The notes under the pieces are model-generated. The model was not told the DNA's origin. It worked only from the letters and a program-made list of their open reading frames with translations, and ran no database searches. Below, piece by piece: positions 9,311 to 17,213 of a DNA stretch of 45,758 nt; the stretch's first letter is position 1, and every line of letters begins with the position of its first letter. A program made the position numbers and the translations under genes. The DNA comes from Membranihabitans maritimus (lineage in GTDB: Bacteria > Bacteroidota > Bacteroidia > Chitinophagales > Saprospiraceae): positions 1-45,758 of the forward strand of contig NZ_JAJSLW010000030.1 of NCBI RefSeq assembly GCF_021729145.1. Direction: 5' to 3'.

Positions 9311-9928
9311 ATGGCATTAATACATCATCCCGAAAATCACAACATAAAAATTGCGGGTTTGGACGAAGCCGGTAGAGGTTGTCTGGCAGGACCGGTTGCT
9401 GCATCTGCAGTTATTTTGCCCCCGGAATTTGACCATCCATTGCTCAATGATTCCAAACAGCTGACAAAAAAGCAGCGGAATGAGCTCCGGAAAGTTATCG
9501 AAGGCGAAGCTTATGATTATTCGGTATCTTTTGTGGCTCCAGCACGAATTGACGAAATCAATATCCTCTGGGCTTCTTTCGAGGCCATGCACCTGGCTTT
9601 GCAGAAGTTACAACAACCACCTGAATTATTATTAATCGACGGCAATCGTTTCAAGCCATATAAAAATATTCCTTTTGAATGTGTGGTGAAAGGTGATGGG
9701 AAGTATTTGAATATAGCAGCGGCCTCCATTCTTGCAAAAACATACAGGGATGAGTATATGGAAAAATATCATAAGGAATTTCCACAGTATGATTGGGTTA
9801 ATAATAAAGGATATCCTACCCAAAAACATCGATCTGCTATTGTAAAATATGGAACCTGTCAACTTCACCGTCAAAGCTTTAAGCTTATACCCGAGGAGCA
9901 AATGGAAATATTTGCGAATGGCAAATAG
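9311..9928 (+). CDS. rnhB: Ribonuclease HII
   Basis: 205 residues, normal length for the family. The N-terminal motif GLDEAGRG supplies the catalytic Asp18 and Glu19. LLIDGN gives Asp110, and AAASILAKTYRDEYM supplies Asp147, completing the DEDD set. GDGKYLNIAAAS and the C-terminal YPTQKHR-x(n)-HRQSF are also family hallmarks. It nicks the RNA strand of RNA-DNA hybrids and removes single ribonucleotides misincorporated in DNA. It is convergent with the 2TM-domain gene, with only three bases between stop codons, and appears to be a single-gene transcript. Confidence 0.97.
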   Translation: MALIHHPENHNIKIAGLDEAGRGCLAGPVAASAVILPPEFDHPLLNDSKQLTKKQRNELRKVIEGEAYDYSVSFVAPARIDEINILWASFEAMHLALQKLQQPPELLLIDGNRFKPYKNIPFECVVKGDGKYLNIAAASILAKTYRDEYMEKYHKEFPQYDWVNNKGYPTQKHRSAIVKYGTCQLHRQSFKLIPEEQMEIFANGK

Positions 9929-9931
9929 ACC

Positions 9932-10372
9932 TTAAACAAAATCCCCTTCTCCCCATTTTTTACGCTCGCTCGACTCCCTTTGCCGTTCCAGTTCTTTGAG
10001 ATCGAACTGAACTTCATCATCCCAGTGATCATCTTCAAAATCTTCGTAATATTCTTGGTCCCTTTCCGTGGGGTCGTCCAGTTGCAATCTATTGAGCTCT
10101 TCCTGGTATTTAGTTTCTTTCCAGGAATTAATCCGGTTGAATAGAAAAGCGGAAGCAAAATGTATGGACAAACCAATAGCCCAGAAAAACATAGGCATGC
10201 CAAAACCTATGAAAAATTCTTCTGCCCTGATAAAAGTGGCCATAACAAGGAAAAAAGTGAGAATTATAAAATAAATTATAGCGTGCTTTAAGAAACCACT
10301 CTGGTTTTTAACGCGCTTTTTAATTTTTTTTCTCAATATGTCTTCTCTGCTGAGATTCTTTCGCTTTCCCAA
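9932..10372 (-). CDS. 2TM domain-containing protein
   Basis: 146 residues. A very basic N-terminus (KRKNLSREDILRKKIKKRVK) is followed by two membrane helices at about residues 30-49 and 56-79 and a long acidic C-terminal tail (DDPTERDQEYYEDFEDDHWDDE) ending in a basic stretch. This is the organisation of the Bacteroidota 2TM family, often found near LytTR-type regulators or as a fusion with histidine kinases. No such partner is adjacent here. The acidic tail is probably cytoplasmic. Function unknown. Confidence 0.8.
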   Translation of the reverse strand: MGKRKNLSREDILRKKIKKRVKNQSGFLKHAIIYFIILTFFLVMATFIRAEEFFIGFGMPMFFWAIGLSIHFASAFLFNRINSWKETKYQEELNRLQLDDPTERDQEYYEDFEDDHWDDEVQFDLKELERQRESSERKKWGEGDFV

Positions 10373-10847
10373 GTACTAAAATAAGTTCGTGAGCAGAAAT
10401 TTGAATTTACAAGGTATTTATAATTTTTCTTATTACAAAACACAGGGTTTGATTACCCCGGGTCCAGAAAAAAATATAATTGACAAAACCAAACGGGGCA
10501 GGGAGAGGATAGTGTGTAAGGGGTTCCAACCTGTTTCAAGAACATCTTCAATGTCCGAATTGACAACTACCCGTTGGATTTTTGGTTTGACCCTTCTCAA
10601 TTTTTCTTCTTCAGCATAGCTATGGCAAGCCATATAAAGATTCTACTCATTCTTTGTCCTGCAAGAACATTTTTGAGGGGCCCGTAGGTGTTCAGCGTAC
10701 TCCAGGACACTATAAATATAGTCCCGTGAGTATGGGATGCTTTGGCATTTAAAATATATATAAAGAATTTGTAACCAATCTAATACTTGATCAATTGCTA
10801 TTTATATAATAATTTGTCGAACCAATATTTTTCCCTGTGTCAGCGCT
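10373..10847. other. Intergenic stretch, no convincing gene
   Basis: 475 bases between the start of the 2TM gene and the stop of the DUF1569 gene. Overlapping ORFs of 60-76 codons on both strands exist (about 10389-10633), but neither shows a signal peptide, family motif or neighbour logic. The part 10690-10760 contains weak inverted repeats. It could be a decayed gene. Confidence 0.4.
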
Positions 10848-11300
10848 TTAAACATTAAACTGTCGTAAATGATGGTCAGTGTGTTTGTAGACTAAAATGC
10901 CAATTTGCTTATTTGACATTTTTCCGAAAAAATCGTGGACGAATCTAGGGTTCTCAAAGTTCTCGTATTCTCTGATAAGTGAAATCCATTTTATTTTTTC
11001 AGCATTAAAATCCCCCGTCTTTTCTTTCACCTTGAACTGAGCGGATGTAGGAACATTTTTGTCTAGGGGTTTTTCATCTTTTATCATTTTTCTCAGCGCT
11101 ATCTTCCCAAATATCTTCCCCAGAAAAGCTTGTCTATAGGTGTGGTCTTCTGTTCCTAAAATCCAGCCATTCCAATAGGTGTTGTGTTTAACCATTTGGA
11201 AGACATTCATTTTACCCCAATCGGCTTCGTCCTTTTCGCTTAGTCTGGATATTCTTTCGATCAGTTTATCCCGTACTTGATTTTCAAATATGGTTTTCAT
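10848..11300 (-). CDS. DUF1569 domain protein, DinB-like fold
   Basis: 150 residues. The first helix carries WGKMNVFQMVKHNTYW, and the C-terminus has HTDHHLRQF; these His-containing segments match the metal-binding positions of DinB/YfiT-like four-helix proteins of the DUF1569 family. Substrate unknown; relatives often act as thiol-dependent transferases or have no known activity. The start codon overlaps the stop of the upstream alpha/beta hydrolase gene by four bases (ATGA), so the two are translationally coupled and probably work in one process. Confidence 0.85.
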   Translation of the reverse strand: MKTIFENQVRDKLIERISRLSEKDEADWGKMNVFQMVKHNTYWNGWILGTEDHTYRQAFLGKIFGKIALRKMIKDEKPLDKNVPTSAQFKVKEKTGDFNAEKIKWISLIREYENFENPRFVHDFFGKMSNKQIGILVYKHTDHHLRQFNV

Positions 11301-12082
11301 TTTAGAAATTTTGTTAATTCACCCAAGACCGATTCAGGGTCAGGCATATGATCCTGTCCCTTCAGCTTGGTAAAGGTGGCATCCGTGATAGATTTTTTCA
11401 GTTGATCAGCTACGCTGTATATGGATTGGGGGCTATTTTCACCTACGATAATATGGGTTGGCACCTTAAAATCTGCCAGGCTTTCAACAGGTGGTATGTC
11501 GCTGGCCAATCGGATATCATAAGCCAGAGTTGGCGCCAGAGCTACCATGGTAGACCAGTCCGGAGACTGTCTGAAATATATAAAGGCTTCCGCGGGAAGT
11601 CCTATCCCTAGATAAAACCTGTTGATGGCCTCTTCATATTTCCCTTGTTCCAGATATTTACGTAGGTTATTACCCAAATTAATAAATTCATTTTGCTCTT
11701 TTTTATTAGGCGAATACGAGCAATCATACAGCGCTATTTTTTCGACTTTATCTTCCATCATCATTGCTACTTCCAGTGCAAGAATGGCTCCGGATGAATG
11801 ACCGTAGAGACTTGCTTTTCCGCCGGCTTTGTCGATAAGTGCTATGATGTCTTCAAGTTCACGTTCGCGGGAATAGGGTAATTTATTTTTACTATCCCCG
11901 CGTCCCCGTCTATCATAATTGTAGACCTTAAATTCCGTGGCAAATACTGAAGAATCATATAAAACCGGTGTGAAATTGCGAAAACATGTGGCGCCTGTAA
12001 TATAAATTAGAGGAGGGCCATTCCTGAAAATATTATATGCTAATTTGGTGCCATCGTTAGAAATAACGGTGTTCATACTCAT
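11297..12082 (-). CDS. Alpha/beta-fold hydrolase
   Basis: 261 residues. A typical alpha/beta hydrolase 1 layout: beta-strand with PPLIYITGATC (oxyanion region), YDRRGRGDS, the nucleophile elbow GHSSG around residue 96, an acidic residue in HIIVGENS and the catalytic His in KGQDHMPDP near residue 247. No signal peptide, so cytoplasmic. Substrate unknown; the fold covers esterases, lactonases and haloperoxidase-like enzymes. It is the first gene of a two-gene unit with the DUF1569 gene. Confidence 0.9.
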   Translation of the reverse strand: MSMNTVISNDGTKLAYNIFRNGPPLIYITGATCFRNFTPVLYDSSVFATEFKVYNYDRRGRGDSKNKLPYSRERELEDIIALIDKAGGKASLYGHSSGAILALEVAMMMEDKVEKIALYDCSYSPNKKEQNEFINLGNNLRKYLEQGKYEEAINRFYLGIGLPAEAFIYFRQSPDWSTMVALAPTLAYDIRLASDIPPVESLADFKVPTHIIVGENSPQSIYSVADQLKKSITDATFTKLKGQDHMPDPESVLGELTKFLK

Positions 12083-12233
12083 TTTTTACGTTCTGAAACA
12101 AAGGTACGTTGACACAAATGGCTTCTCTTGTTCAAAAGTCGCTTCCCATTGTAAATTTTACCGGAAATTTTGAGAACTTGTCTAAATTTAACAAATTATC
12201 TGCGTAACCTGCCCTCCTCTGGAAGGCTCTTTG

Positions 12234-12255
12234 GATTCCACATCCATGTGGAATC
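12234..12255. repeat. Perfect 10-bp inverted repeat, 2-base loop
   Basis: GATTCCACAT (12234-12243) and ATGTGGAATC (12246-12255) are perfectly complementary around CC. There is no T-run, so it is unlikely to be a terminator. Together with the next hairpin it resembles a REP-type or dyad regulatory element. Confidence 0.6.
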
Positions 12256-12264
12256 TCAGTGGGT

Positions 12265-12284
12265 CTGTCTTCGACTGCAGACAG
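12265..12284. repeat. Second adjacent inverted repeat
   Basis: CTGTCT (12265-12270) and AGACAG (12279-12284) flank an 8-base loop; it lies nine bases from the preceding repeat. The pairing is perfect but short. Confidence 0.45.
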
Positions 12285-12413
12285 GGAATAGGTAAAAAAT
12301 TGCACAAAGACTCGCAAAGTTCTGAGCCTAAGAACTCATGAAGGAATTATAATAACAAATGTATTTATTTACATGTTTTATAATAATTAGGCGAACTAAT
12401 GTTTGATTTGGGG

Positions 12414-13343
12414 CTATAAATTTTTAAACATACTCTGATTTCTGAATTGGGAGGGGGATAGTCCAACCTCCTTTTTAAAAAATTTACTAAAATTGGCCGG
12501 GTCAGAAAAATTGAGTTGGTAACAAATTTCCGAAATGCTCAAATCAGTGTAAAGGATCAATGATTGAGCTTCGGTGGCTATCCGTTCTTTAATAAAGGAT
12601 AGAGCCTTCTTCCCCGTTGATTTTTTAATGGAATGGGAAAGGTGCCTGGGGGTAACTGATAACATTTCGGCGTATTCTTCCACTGTCCTTTTTTCGATGT
12701 AATTATTATTGACGAGCTGTGTATATTTTTTTAATAATACCCTCTGAGGGTTAGTCAGGTGATCTTTCCATTTACGGGTATCCGTAAAGTCTTTTAGTTC
12801 ATAAAGTAGAGCAAGTAACCTGGCACTGGTTGCGGGATGGTGTGTTCCTGCCGATTTTTCATAACTTAAAAAAACATCTTCGAAAAGTGGGGTAATTTCT
12901 TTAAACCTTTTCTCTTCAAGGCCAAAAAAATTTGTTTGACGGATATCGAAAAAAGGAAATTCTTTTTTTAATTCAGGTTTAAGAAAAGAAAAACAATTCA
13001 ACGTAAAATAGATAAGATATCCATATGCCGAATCATGGTGATGATAACTGGAAATCAGCCCCGGAGCCTGGAATATTAAACTCGAATTCCAGTTTATCGC
13101 ACTCATGTTGTCATAAATAATTTGTGAATTTTCAACATTATTGAGTAGTCCGATGAAATAAAAGGCCCTTCTGAAAGGAGGTTTGTAAAACTTTTTAACC
13201 ATATCGCCCCCCCCAATCCGTAAACAAAAAAGGTCAGGATTATTTGTTCTGTTGGAAAAAGGTGTAGAGGCCAAAAAATCGTTTATCTCCCTATAGTACG
13301 GTATTGTAGTTCTTGATGGACTCATTGCTAAATAAATATACAA
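12414..13343 (-). CDS. AraC-family transcriptional regulator
   Basis: 309 residues. The N-terminal two thirds resemble the sensing (cupin-like) part of AraC proteins of the phylum. Residues ~205-305 are the double helix-turn-helix domain: YAEMLSVTPRHLSHSIKKST for the first HTH, then ISEICYQLNFSDPANFSKFFKKE-type residues for the second, ending GLSPSQFR. The start could be Met1 or Met7. It lies at the downstream end of a minus-strand group (DoxX-like, VOC, AHSA1, DHFR-like) and may control it, but 219 bases separate it from the DoxX-like stop, so it may have its own promoter. Confidence 0.9.
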   Translation of the reverse strand: MYIYLAMSPSRTTIPYYREINDFLASTPFSNRTNNPDLFCLRIGGGDMVKKFYKPPFRRAFYFIGLLNNVENSQIIYDNMSAINWNSSLIFQAPGLISSYHHHDSAYGYLIYFTLNCFSFLKPELKKEFPFFDIRQTNFFGLEEKRFKEITPLFEDVFLSYEKSAGTHHPATSARLLALLYELKDFTDTRKWKDHLTNPQRVLLKKYTQLVNNNYIEKRTVEEYAEMLSVTPRHLSHSIKKSTGKKALSFIKERIATEAQSLILYTDLSISEICYQLNFSDPANFSKFFKKEVGLSPSQFRNQSMFKNL

Positions 13344-13562
13344 ACTTTACAATATTACCCTCTATATTCAAGGTTCCTCATGAATCATGGCATGATTGAT
13401 GGCAAATAAATCATTGACAACCAACCACATCTAGGGTAATCTTCTAATGAAAAATGTCAGGACACAGCGGTATATAGTAAAATATTAATACACCAAATCC
13501 AAAATTTTCGGGATCACCTGAATGGCCCTGGATATATTAGGGATTTTCATAGATAACGTAGG

Positions 13563-13937
13563 TTAACCATTGGAATTAATTTTTGAGTTATATATGTAAG
13601 ATGTGGCAAGTATGCATCCAATTACAATGGGCATTAGTATATAGTTGATGTTTCCGTCAACTATTATATGGCTTATAACGGCAAATATTAAATTAAAGGT
13701 AAGTCCTGCGTAGGCCCATTCTTTGATTTTTGGGTGCAATCTGGGTATAATTAAAACCGTTGAACCCAGTATTTTGAAAATAATAAGGGTATAGGCAAAA
13801 TAATCGGGATAGCCTAACGGCTTTGTGCCGGCATTAAAATACTCAGGCTGAAATAATAAAGTGCTTAAGGGCATCATCCCTTCAAAGAGGAAAATAAAAA
13901 CTGAAGTTGCCCAAAAAATTATTTTTTTCTTTTTCAT
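13563..13937 (-). CDS. DoxX-like family membrane protein
   Basis: 124 residues from the ATG at 13937 (MKKKKIIFW), preferred over the in-frame ATG at 14021 because it places the first membrane helix straight after a basic start. Four membrane helices are visible. GYPDYFAYTLIIFKILGSTVLIIPRL-like residues (GYPxYF, KxLG) are the DoxX_2 signature. The family is widespread in small stress or detoxification groups with AHSA1 and VOC proteins, as here. Biochemical role unknown. Confidence 0.85.
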   Translation of the reverse strand: MKKKKIIFWATSVFIFLFEGMMPLSTLLFQPEYFNAGTKPLGYPDYFAYTLIIFKILGSTVLIIPRLHPKIKEWAYAGLTFNLIFAVISHIIVDGNINYILMPIVIGCILATSYIYNSKINSNG

Positions 13938-14125
13938 ATTGGTGTTGTTGATATATACAGGTGTGAGGCTTAAAAAGGTAATTGGTGTTTTTTGGCACCT
14001 TTCTTGCACCCGTTTTTCCAATTGTAAAACGGAACAAAATCGCCAAATAGTGCCAGGATAGGATTAGCCACAATGTGAACCCAGGCATTTTTATCCCTTT
14101 AGTTTTTTGTACCTAAAAACTACGA

Positions 14126-14527
14126 TCAGGGGAGTTGGTTTTCATCCATAAATGCCAGTTCCCATTGATGTCCGTCCAGGTCTGCAAAGCTGTGTTGGTA
14201 CATCCAACCATGGTCCTGGGGTTCGGAATAAATTTGTCCACCCATAGACGCGGCTTTTTTGACCATTTGGTCTACCTCTTCTTTGGAACCGGCATCAAGT
14301 GCAATAAGCACTTCCGTTGCTTTTTTGGCGTTACAAATCTCTTTTTTAGTAAAAGTTTTGAAGTAGGTTTCTGTTAGTAACATAGCAAATATGTTTTCAC
14401 TTATTACCATGCACGCCGCATTTTCATCTGTGAACTGGGGGTTGAATGTGAACCCCAGGTTTTCGAAGAAATTTTTTGATTTTTCAAGATCACTTACCGG
14501 TAGATTAACAAAAATTTTAGTTGCCAT
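14126..14527 (-). CDS. VOC-family protein (glyoxalase/bleomycin resistance fold)
   Basis: 133 residues. It starts KIFVNLPVSDLEKSKNFFE, the usual beginning of a VOC half-domain, with GFTFN and a C-terminal DLDGHQWELAFMD where Glu is a usual metal ligand. The FADLDGHQWE ending is typical of the subgroup often annotated as glyoxalase/extradiol dioxygenase with unknown substrate. Cytoplasmic. Same strand and close to AHSA1 and DHFR-like genes, suggesting an operon. Confidence 0.9.
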   Translation of the reverse strand: MATKIFVNLPVSDLEKSKNFFENLGFTFNPQFTDENAACMVISENIFAMLLTETYFKTFTKKEICNAKKATEVLIALDAGSKEEVDQMVKKAASMGGQIYSEPQDHGWMYQHSFADLDGHQWELAFMDENQLP

Positions 14528-14620
14528 GATTTAATGTTTTTTATTAGAGGAATAGTTTGAACCAATTAATAATATCGGGTTTTGGCCAGATATGCTTTTG
14601 CCATATTTTTTTGATCGCAT

Positions 14621-15037
14621 TTAATTTGCTTCCACATACGATTTGAAATTGTCGAGAATGGCTTGCCATCCATCTCTTTGCATATCTAACGGATTTTGGT
14701 TTTCAGCATCAAAAGTTGTAGTGACTTTTGTCTCTCCATCCTGACTTTCAAATTCGATGGTACATTTCCTACCATCAGCCATGGTATAGCTGATTTTCTG
14801 CTGATCTTTTACTACATCATAGATAGCTTCAAAATCAAAACCCATACTTCCATCCCTGGCTTCCATTCTGGATTTTAGTTTTCCCCCTACTCTTAAATCA
14901 TTTTCTGCTCTTGGGCAACACCAATCGTCAGAAGCAAAGTTCCAGTTAGTAATGTGTGCGGGTTGGGTGTAGTAATCCCAGATTTTTTGAACCCCTTCAG
15001 AAATTGTTGCTTCAACTGTTATTTTCGTGCTTTTCAT
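14621..15037 (-). CDS. SRPBCC/AHSA1-family protein
   Basis: 138 residues. The helix-grip fold is recognisable from TVEATISEGVQKIWDYYTQP, HITNWNFASDDWCCP, GGKLKSRMEARDGSMGFDF and the C-terminal helix DGWQAILDNFKSYVE. AHSA1-type proteins bind hydrophobic ligands; in Bacteroidota such genes occur in groups with VOC, DGPF and DoxX proteins but have no assigned reaction. It sits 75 bases after the DHFR-like gene and 93 before the VOC gene. Confidence 0.9.
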   Translation of the reverse strand: MKSTKITVEATISEGVQKIWDYYTQPAHITNWNFASDDWCCPRAENDLRVGGKLKSRMEARDGSMGFDFEAIYDVVKDQQKISYTMADGRKCTIEFESQDGETKVTTTFDAENQNPLDMQRDGWQAILDNFKSYVEAN

Positions 15038-15112
15038 AATTGTGTGTTTTTTTGTAAAAAATTACAACCTTTTGGTATATCAACGTCTTTACGTCTAAAT
15101 GGTATTTGTTTT

Positions 15113-15706
15113 TTAACTTCCTACGGAGCCAGTTTTCACTTCCCCAGTTCGCTTATAATTGGCTATAATCACGCCTTTAGAGGTTACTATGCTGTCCGTT
15201 AAGTTAAATGCCGCCGGAATGGAACTGTTTGTAAATAACCTTCTTCCCGAACCGAGGATTAAAGGGTGAATTTTGAGCCGAAGTTCATCAACCAGGTCAT
15301 TTTCAAGGAGTAATTGAACGAGCCTGCTACTCCCCCAAACCTGAATATCGGGACCCTCTGAGTTTTTAACTGTTTGGATATCGGTGATATTTTCCAGGAA
15401 AACGGAGTTTTTCCAATCAGATTTTTTTCTACTTCCGGACAAGATGTATTTTTTGCCATCATTGATTCCCGGCCAGGCATTGACATGAAAGGGCCAATAC
15501 TCCTCCCAGATCTCAAATGTTTTTCTACCCAAAAGATATTCAGCGGGCTTTATCTCTTCGGTTACTACTTTGTTGTACAATTCGTCACCATAAGGAAAGA
15601 CCCAGCCACCGTGTAAGAACCCTCCTGAAGAATCTTCTTCGGGTCCTCCAGGTGATTGCATCACGCCATCTAATGTAATCATTGATAAGACGATAAAGTT
15701 TCTCAT
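15113..15706 (-). CDS. Dihydrofolate reductase family protein (RibD C-terminal fold)
   Basis: 197 residues from the ATG at 15706 (MRNFIVLSM); an in-frame ATG at 15718 would add four residues. The beginning (SMITLDGVMQSPGG), LLGRKTFEIW, an Rxx SGSRKKSDW loop and VDELRLKIHPLILGSGRRLF are those of the YyaP/YwjB-like RibD_C group. NADPH-dependent reduction of an unknown pterin-like or other substrate is expected from the family, not shown. It appears to be the first gene of the 12.4-15.7 kb minus-strand group. Confidence 0.9.
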   Translation of the reverse strand: MRNFIVLSMITLDGVMQSPGGPEEDSSGGFLHGGWVFPYGDELYNKVVTEEIKPAEYLLGRKTFEIWEEYWPFHVNAWPGINDGKKYILSGSRKKSDWKNSVFLENITDIQTVKNSEGPDIQVWGSSRLVQLLLENDLVDELRLKIHPLILGSGRRLFTNSSIPAAFNLTDSIVTSKGVIIANYKRTGEVKTGSVGS

Positions 15707-15834
15707 AAAAAAAGACATATTGTTGACAATGTAAAGATGAAATCAAAAATTGAGATTAAAACGGTGTTATTACGACAATGCAAATGGGAGATTACGACAA
15801 ATTTCAAATTAAAGACGTTACGAAAAAGCCTGGG

Positions 15835-16839
15835 TCAGCAAAAGAAGAAATAATCAGTCATTGGTTTCATCCCTTGCTTATGGAAAAAGGTCCGTATGTT
15901 CCGTTGGGCATCTTTATTGGCTACAGTTACTATTATTTGGGGATCAACAAGATTTGTAATTGAATCGAAAGGAAGCATTTCTTTGCCGTAGATTTTATGC
16001 CCTATCTTATTGGGGTTGTTACAGACCCATTGAAAGGGGGTTTCCCCTTCTATCAGTTTCCGAGCAATTTCTTTGCCCTTACTCCCTGCACCCCAGACCA
16101 CCAGGGGACTGTCCGGGTTATAATCCAATTGTAGAAACCAGTGTAGCTTGATATCTAAAAAATAATTAGCAGCGTAGTGTTCATCAGTCCTGCTTGTTCG
16201 GGTGCTGTAGTCCCGCCAGTAATGTAGTATTTGGGTGCAAGGTATGACTTTCAACCCTCTTTTATAAAATCGAAATGCCAGGTCGTAATCTTCCGGGTAC
16301 CTGTCGGGCTTAAATGCCCCGCATTTTTCAAGGTCTTCCCGGTAAACCATCCAACAAGGAGATGGAATGACACATTCCCTGTAGATCTCTGAGTAGTTGC
16401 TTCCATCAGAGGTGAGTCTGTTTAGCCAGTTTTGGTAATGGATATAGCCGTTGCTTAAGCCGTCTTTCCGAAAGTATTTTACTCTACCCGTAGCCAGGTG
16501 TCTTTTTCCGGATTCCAACAATCCTGAAATGAGTGTGTCCAATTTTTCCGGGGCCATTATATCATCACTGTCCATCCGCGTAATAAAATTTCCAGCACTT
16601 TGGGAATACCCCGTTCGCAAAGCTTCTATAATTCCGACGCCATTGTTTTTAGTGAGTTTGACTCGAGAATTTATTTTTGAATATCCTGCAACTATCTGGG
16701 CACTATTATCTGAAGAATGATCATCAATGAGGAGCATTTCCCAATTCTGATATGTCTGTTCCAGTACTGAATCGAGGCATTCGAAAAGGTAAGATCCTGT
16801 GTTCTTGAAAGGAGTAATGATGCTGATTAGTGGTTGCAT
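15835..16839 (-). CDS. GT2 glycosyltransferase with C-terminal Rossmann-like domain
   Basis: 334 residues. Residues ~4-230 are a GT-A family 2 domain: ISIITPFKN, LLIDDHSSDNS (Asp39-Asp40), RMDSDD (Asp90/Asp92, the metal-binding DxD) and PEDYDLAFRFYKRG with the acceptor-side acidic residues. It uses a nucleotide-sugar donor and probably acts on the cytoplasmic face in surface-polysaccharide synthesis. Residues ~243-334 are an extra domain with VVWGAGSKGKEIARKL and IIVTVANKDAQ, resembling a small nucleotide-binding Rossmann fold. The gene stands alone between unrelated genes. The substrate cannot be predicted. Confidence 0.9.
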   Translation of the reverse strand: MQPLISIITPFKNTGSYLFECLDSVLEQTYQNWEMLLIDDHSSDNSAQIVAGYSKINSRVKLTKNNGVGIIEALRTGYSQSAGNFITRMDSDDIMAPEKLDTLISGLLESGKRHLATGRVKYFRKDGLSNGYIHYQNWLNRLTSDGSNYSEIYRECVIPSPCWMVYREDLEKCGAFKPDRYPEDYDLAFRFYKRGLKVIPCTQILHYWRDYSTRTSRTDEHYAANYFLDIKLHWFLQLDYNPDSPLVVWGAGSKGKEIARKLIEGETPFQWVCNNPNKIGHKIYGKEMLPFDSITNLVDPQIIVTVANKDAQRNIRTFFHKQGMKPMTDYFFFC

Positions 16840-17213
16840 TGAGCAAAAGTAACGATAGATATTGAGTTTGCTTTATTCAAAAGCAGTGAAGACAGAATTA
16901 TTGATTCTTTCTTTTTTTGCCAAACAATCGCAATAATGTTAATATTACAACAATCGTAACCATAATAAATAAAATCTCAGTAATACCTGGAACCAAAATT
17001 ATGTGTATTTAATAGGCAAATAAATAATTCGCCTAAACTAATCATATAACGTTTGTGACCCAAAATGTGATGTTGTTTTTCGTTCTGCAGAACATTTTTT
17101 ATGATAATGTTAACATGTTGTTGCCTCAAGGTTGTGGTTGAAAGCCGATTCACCCGGAAGGGCACTCTTTAATTTTATCTGCCAGGTGAATCAGTTATCA
17201 ATATGGTTCTATT
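16840..17213. other. Intergenic stretch with a possible hairpin near the OYE stop
   Basis: 374 bases. Between 17147 and 17192 GATTCACC pairs with GGTGAATC, with GGCA/TGCC as an inner stem. It lies just past the stop of the OYE gene (minus strand) but lacks a T-run. Nothing else is seen. Confidence 0.4.

Larger units (their letters stand above)
12083..12413. other. Intergenic stretch with two strong hairpins
   Basis: 331 bases between the start of the alpha/beta hydrolase gene and the stop of the AraC-family gene. It holds the two inverted repeats listed separately (12234-12255 and 12265-12284). No coding sequence is credible. Confidence 0.5.

Noticed and set aside
10389-10633. Overlapping short ORFs on both strands
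   Set aside because: No family resemblance, signal or plausible neighbour; the two compete for the same DNA.
15778-15963. Short plus-strand ORF ahead of and across the glycosyltransferase end
   Set aside because: Overlaps the GT2 coding sequence on the opposite strand and has no family features.
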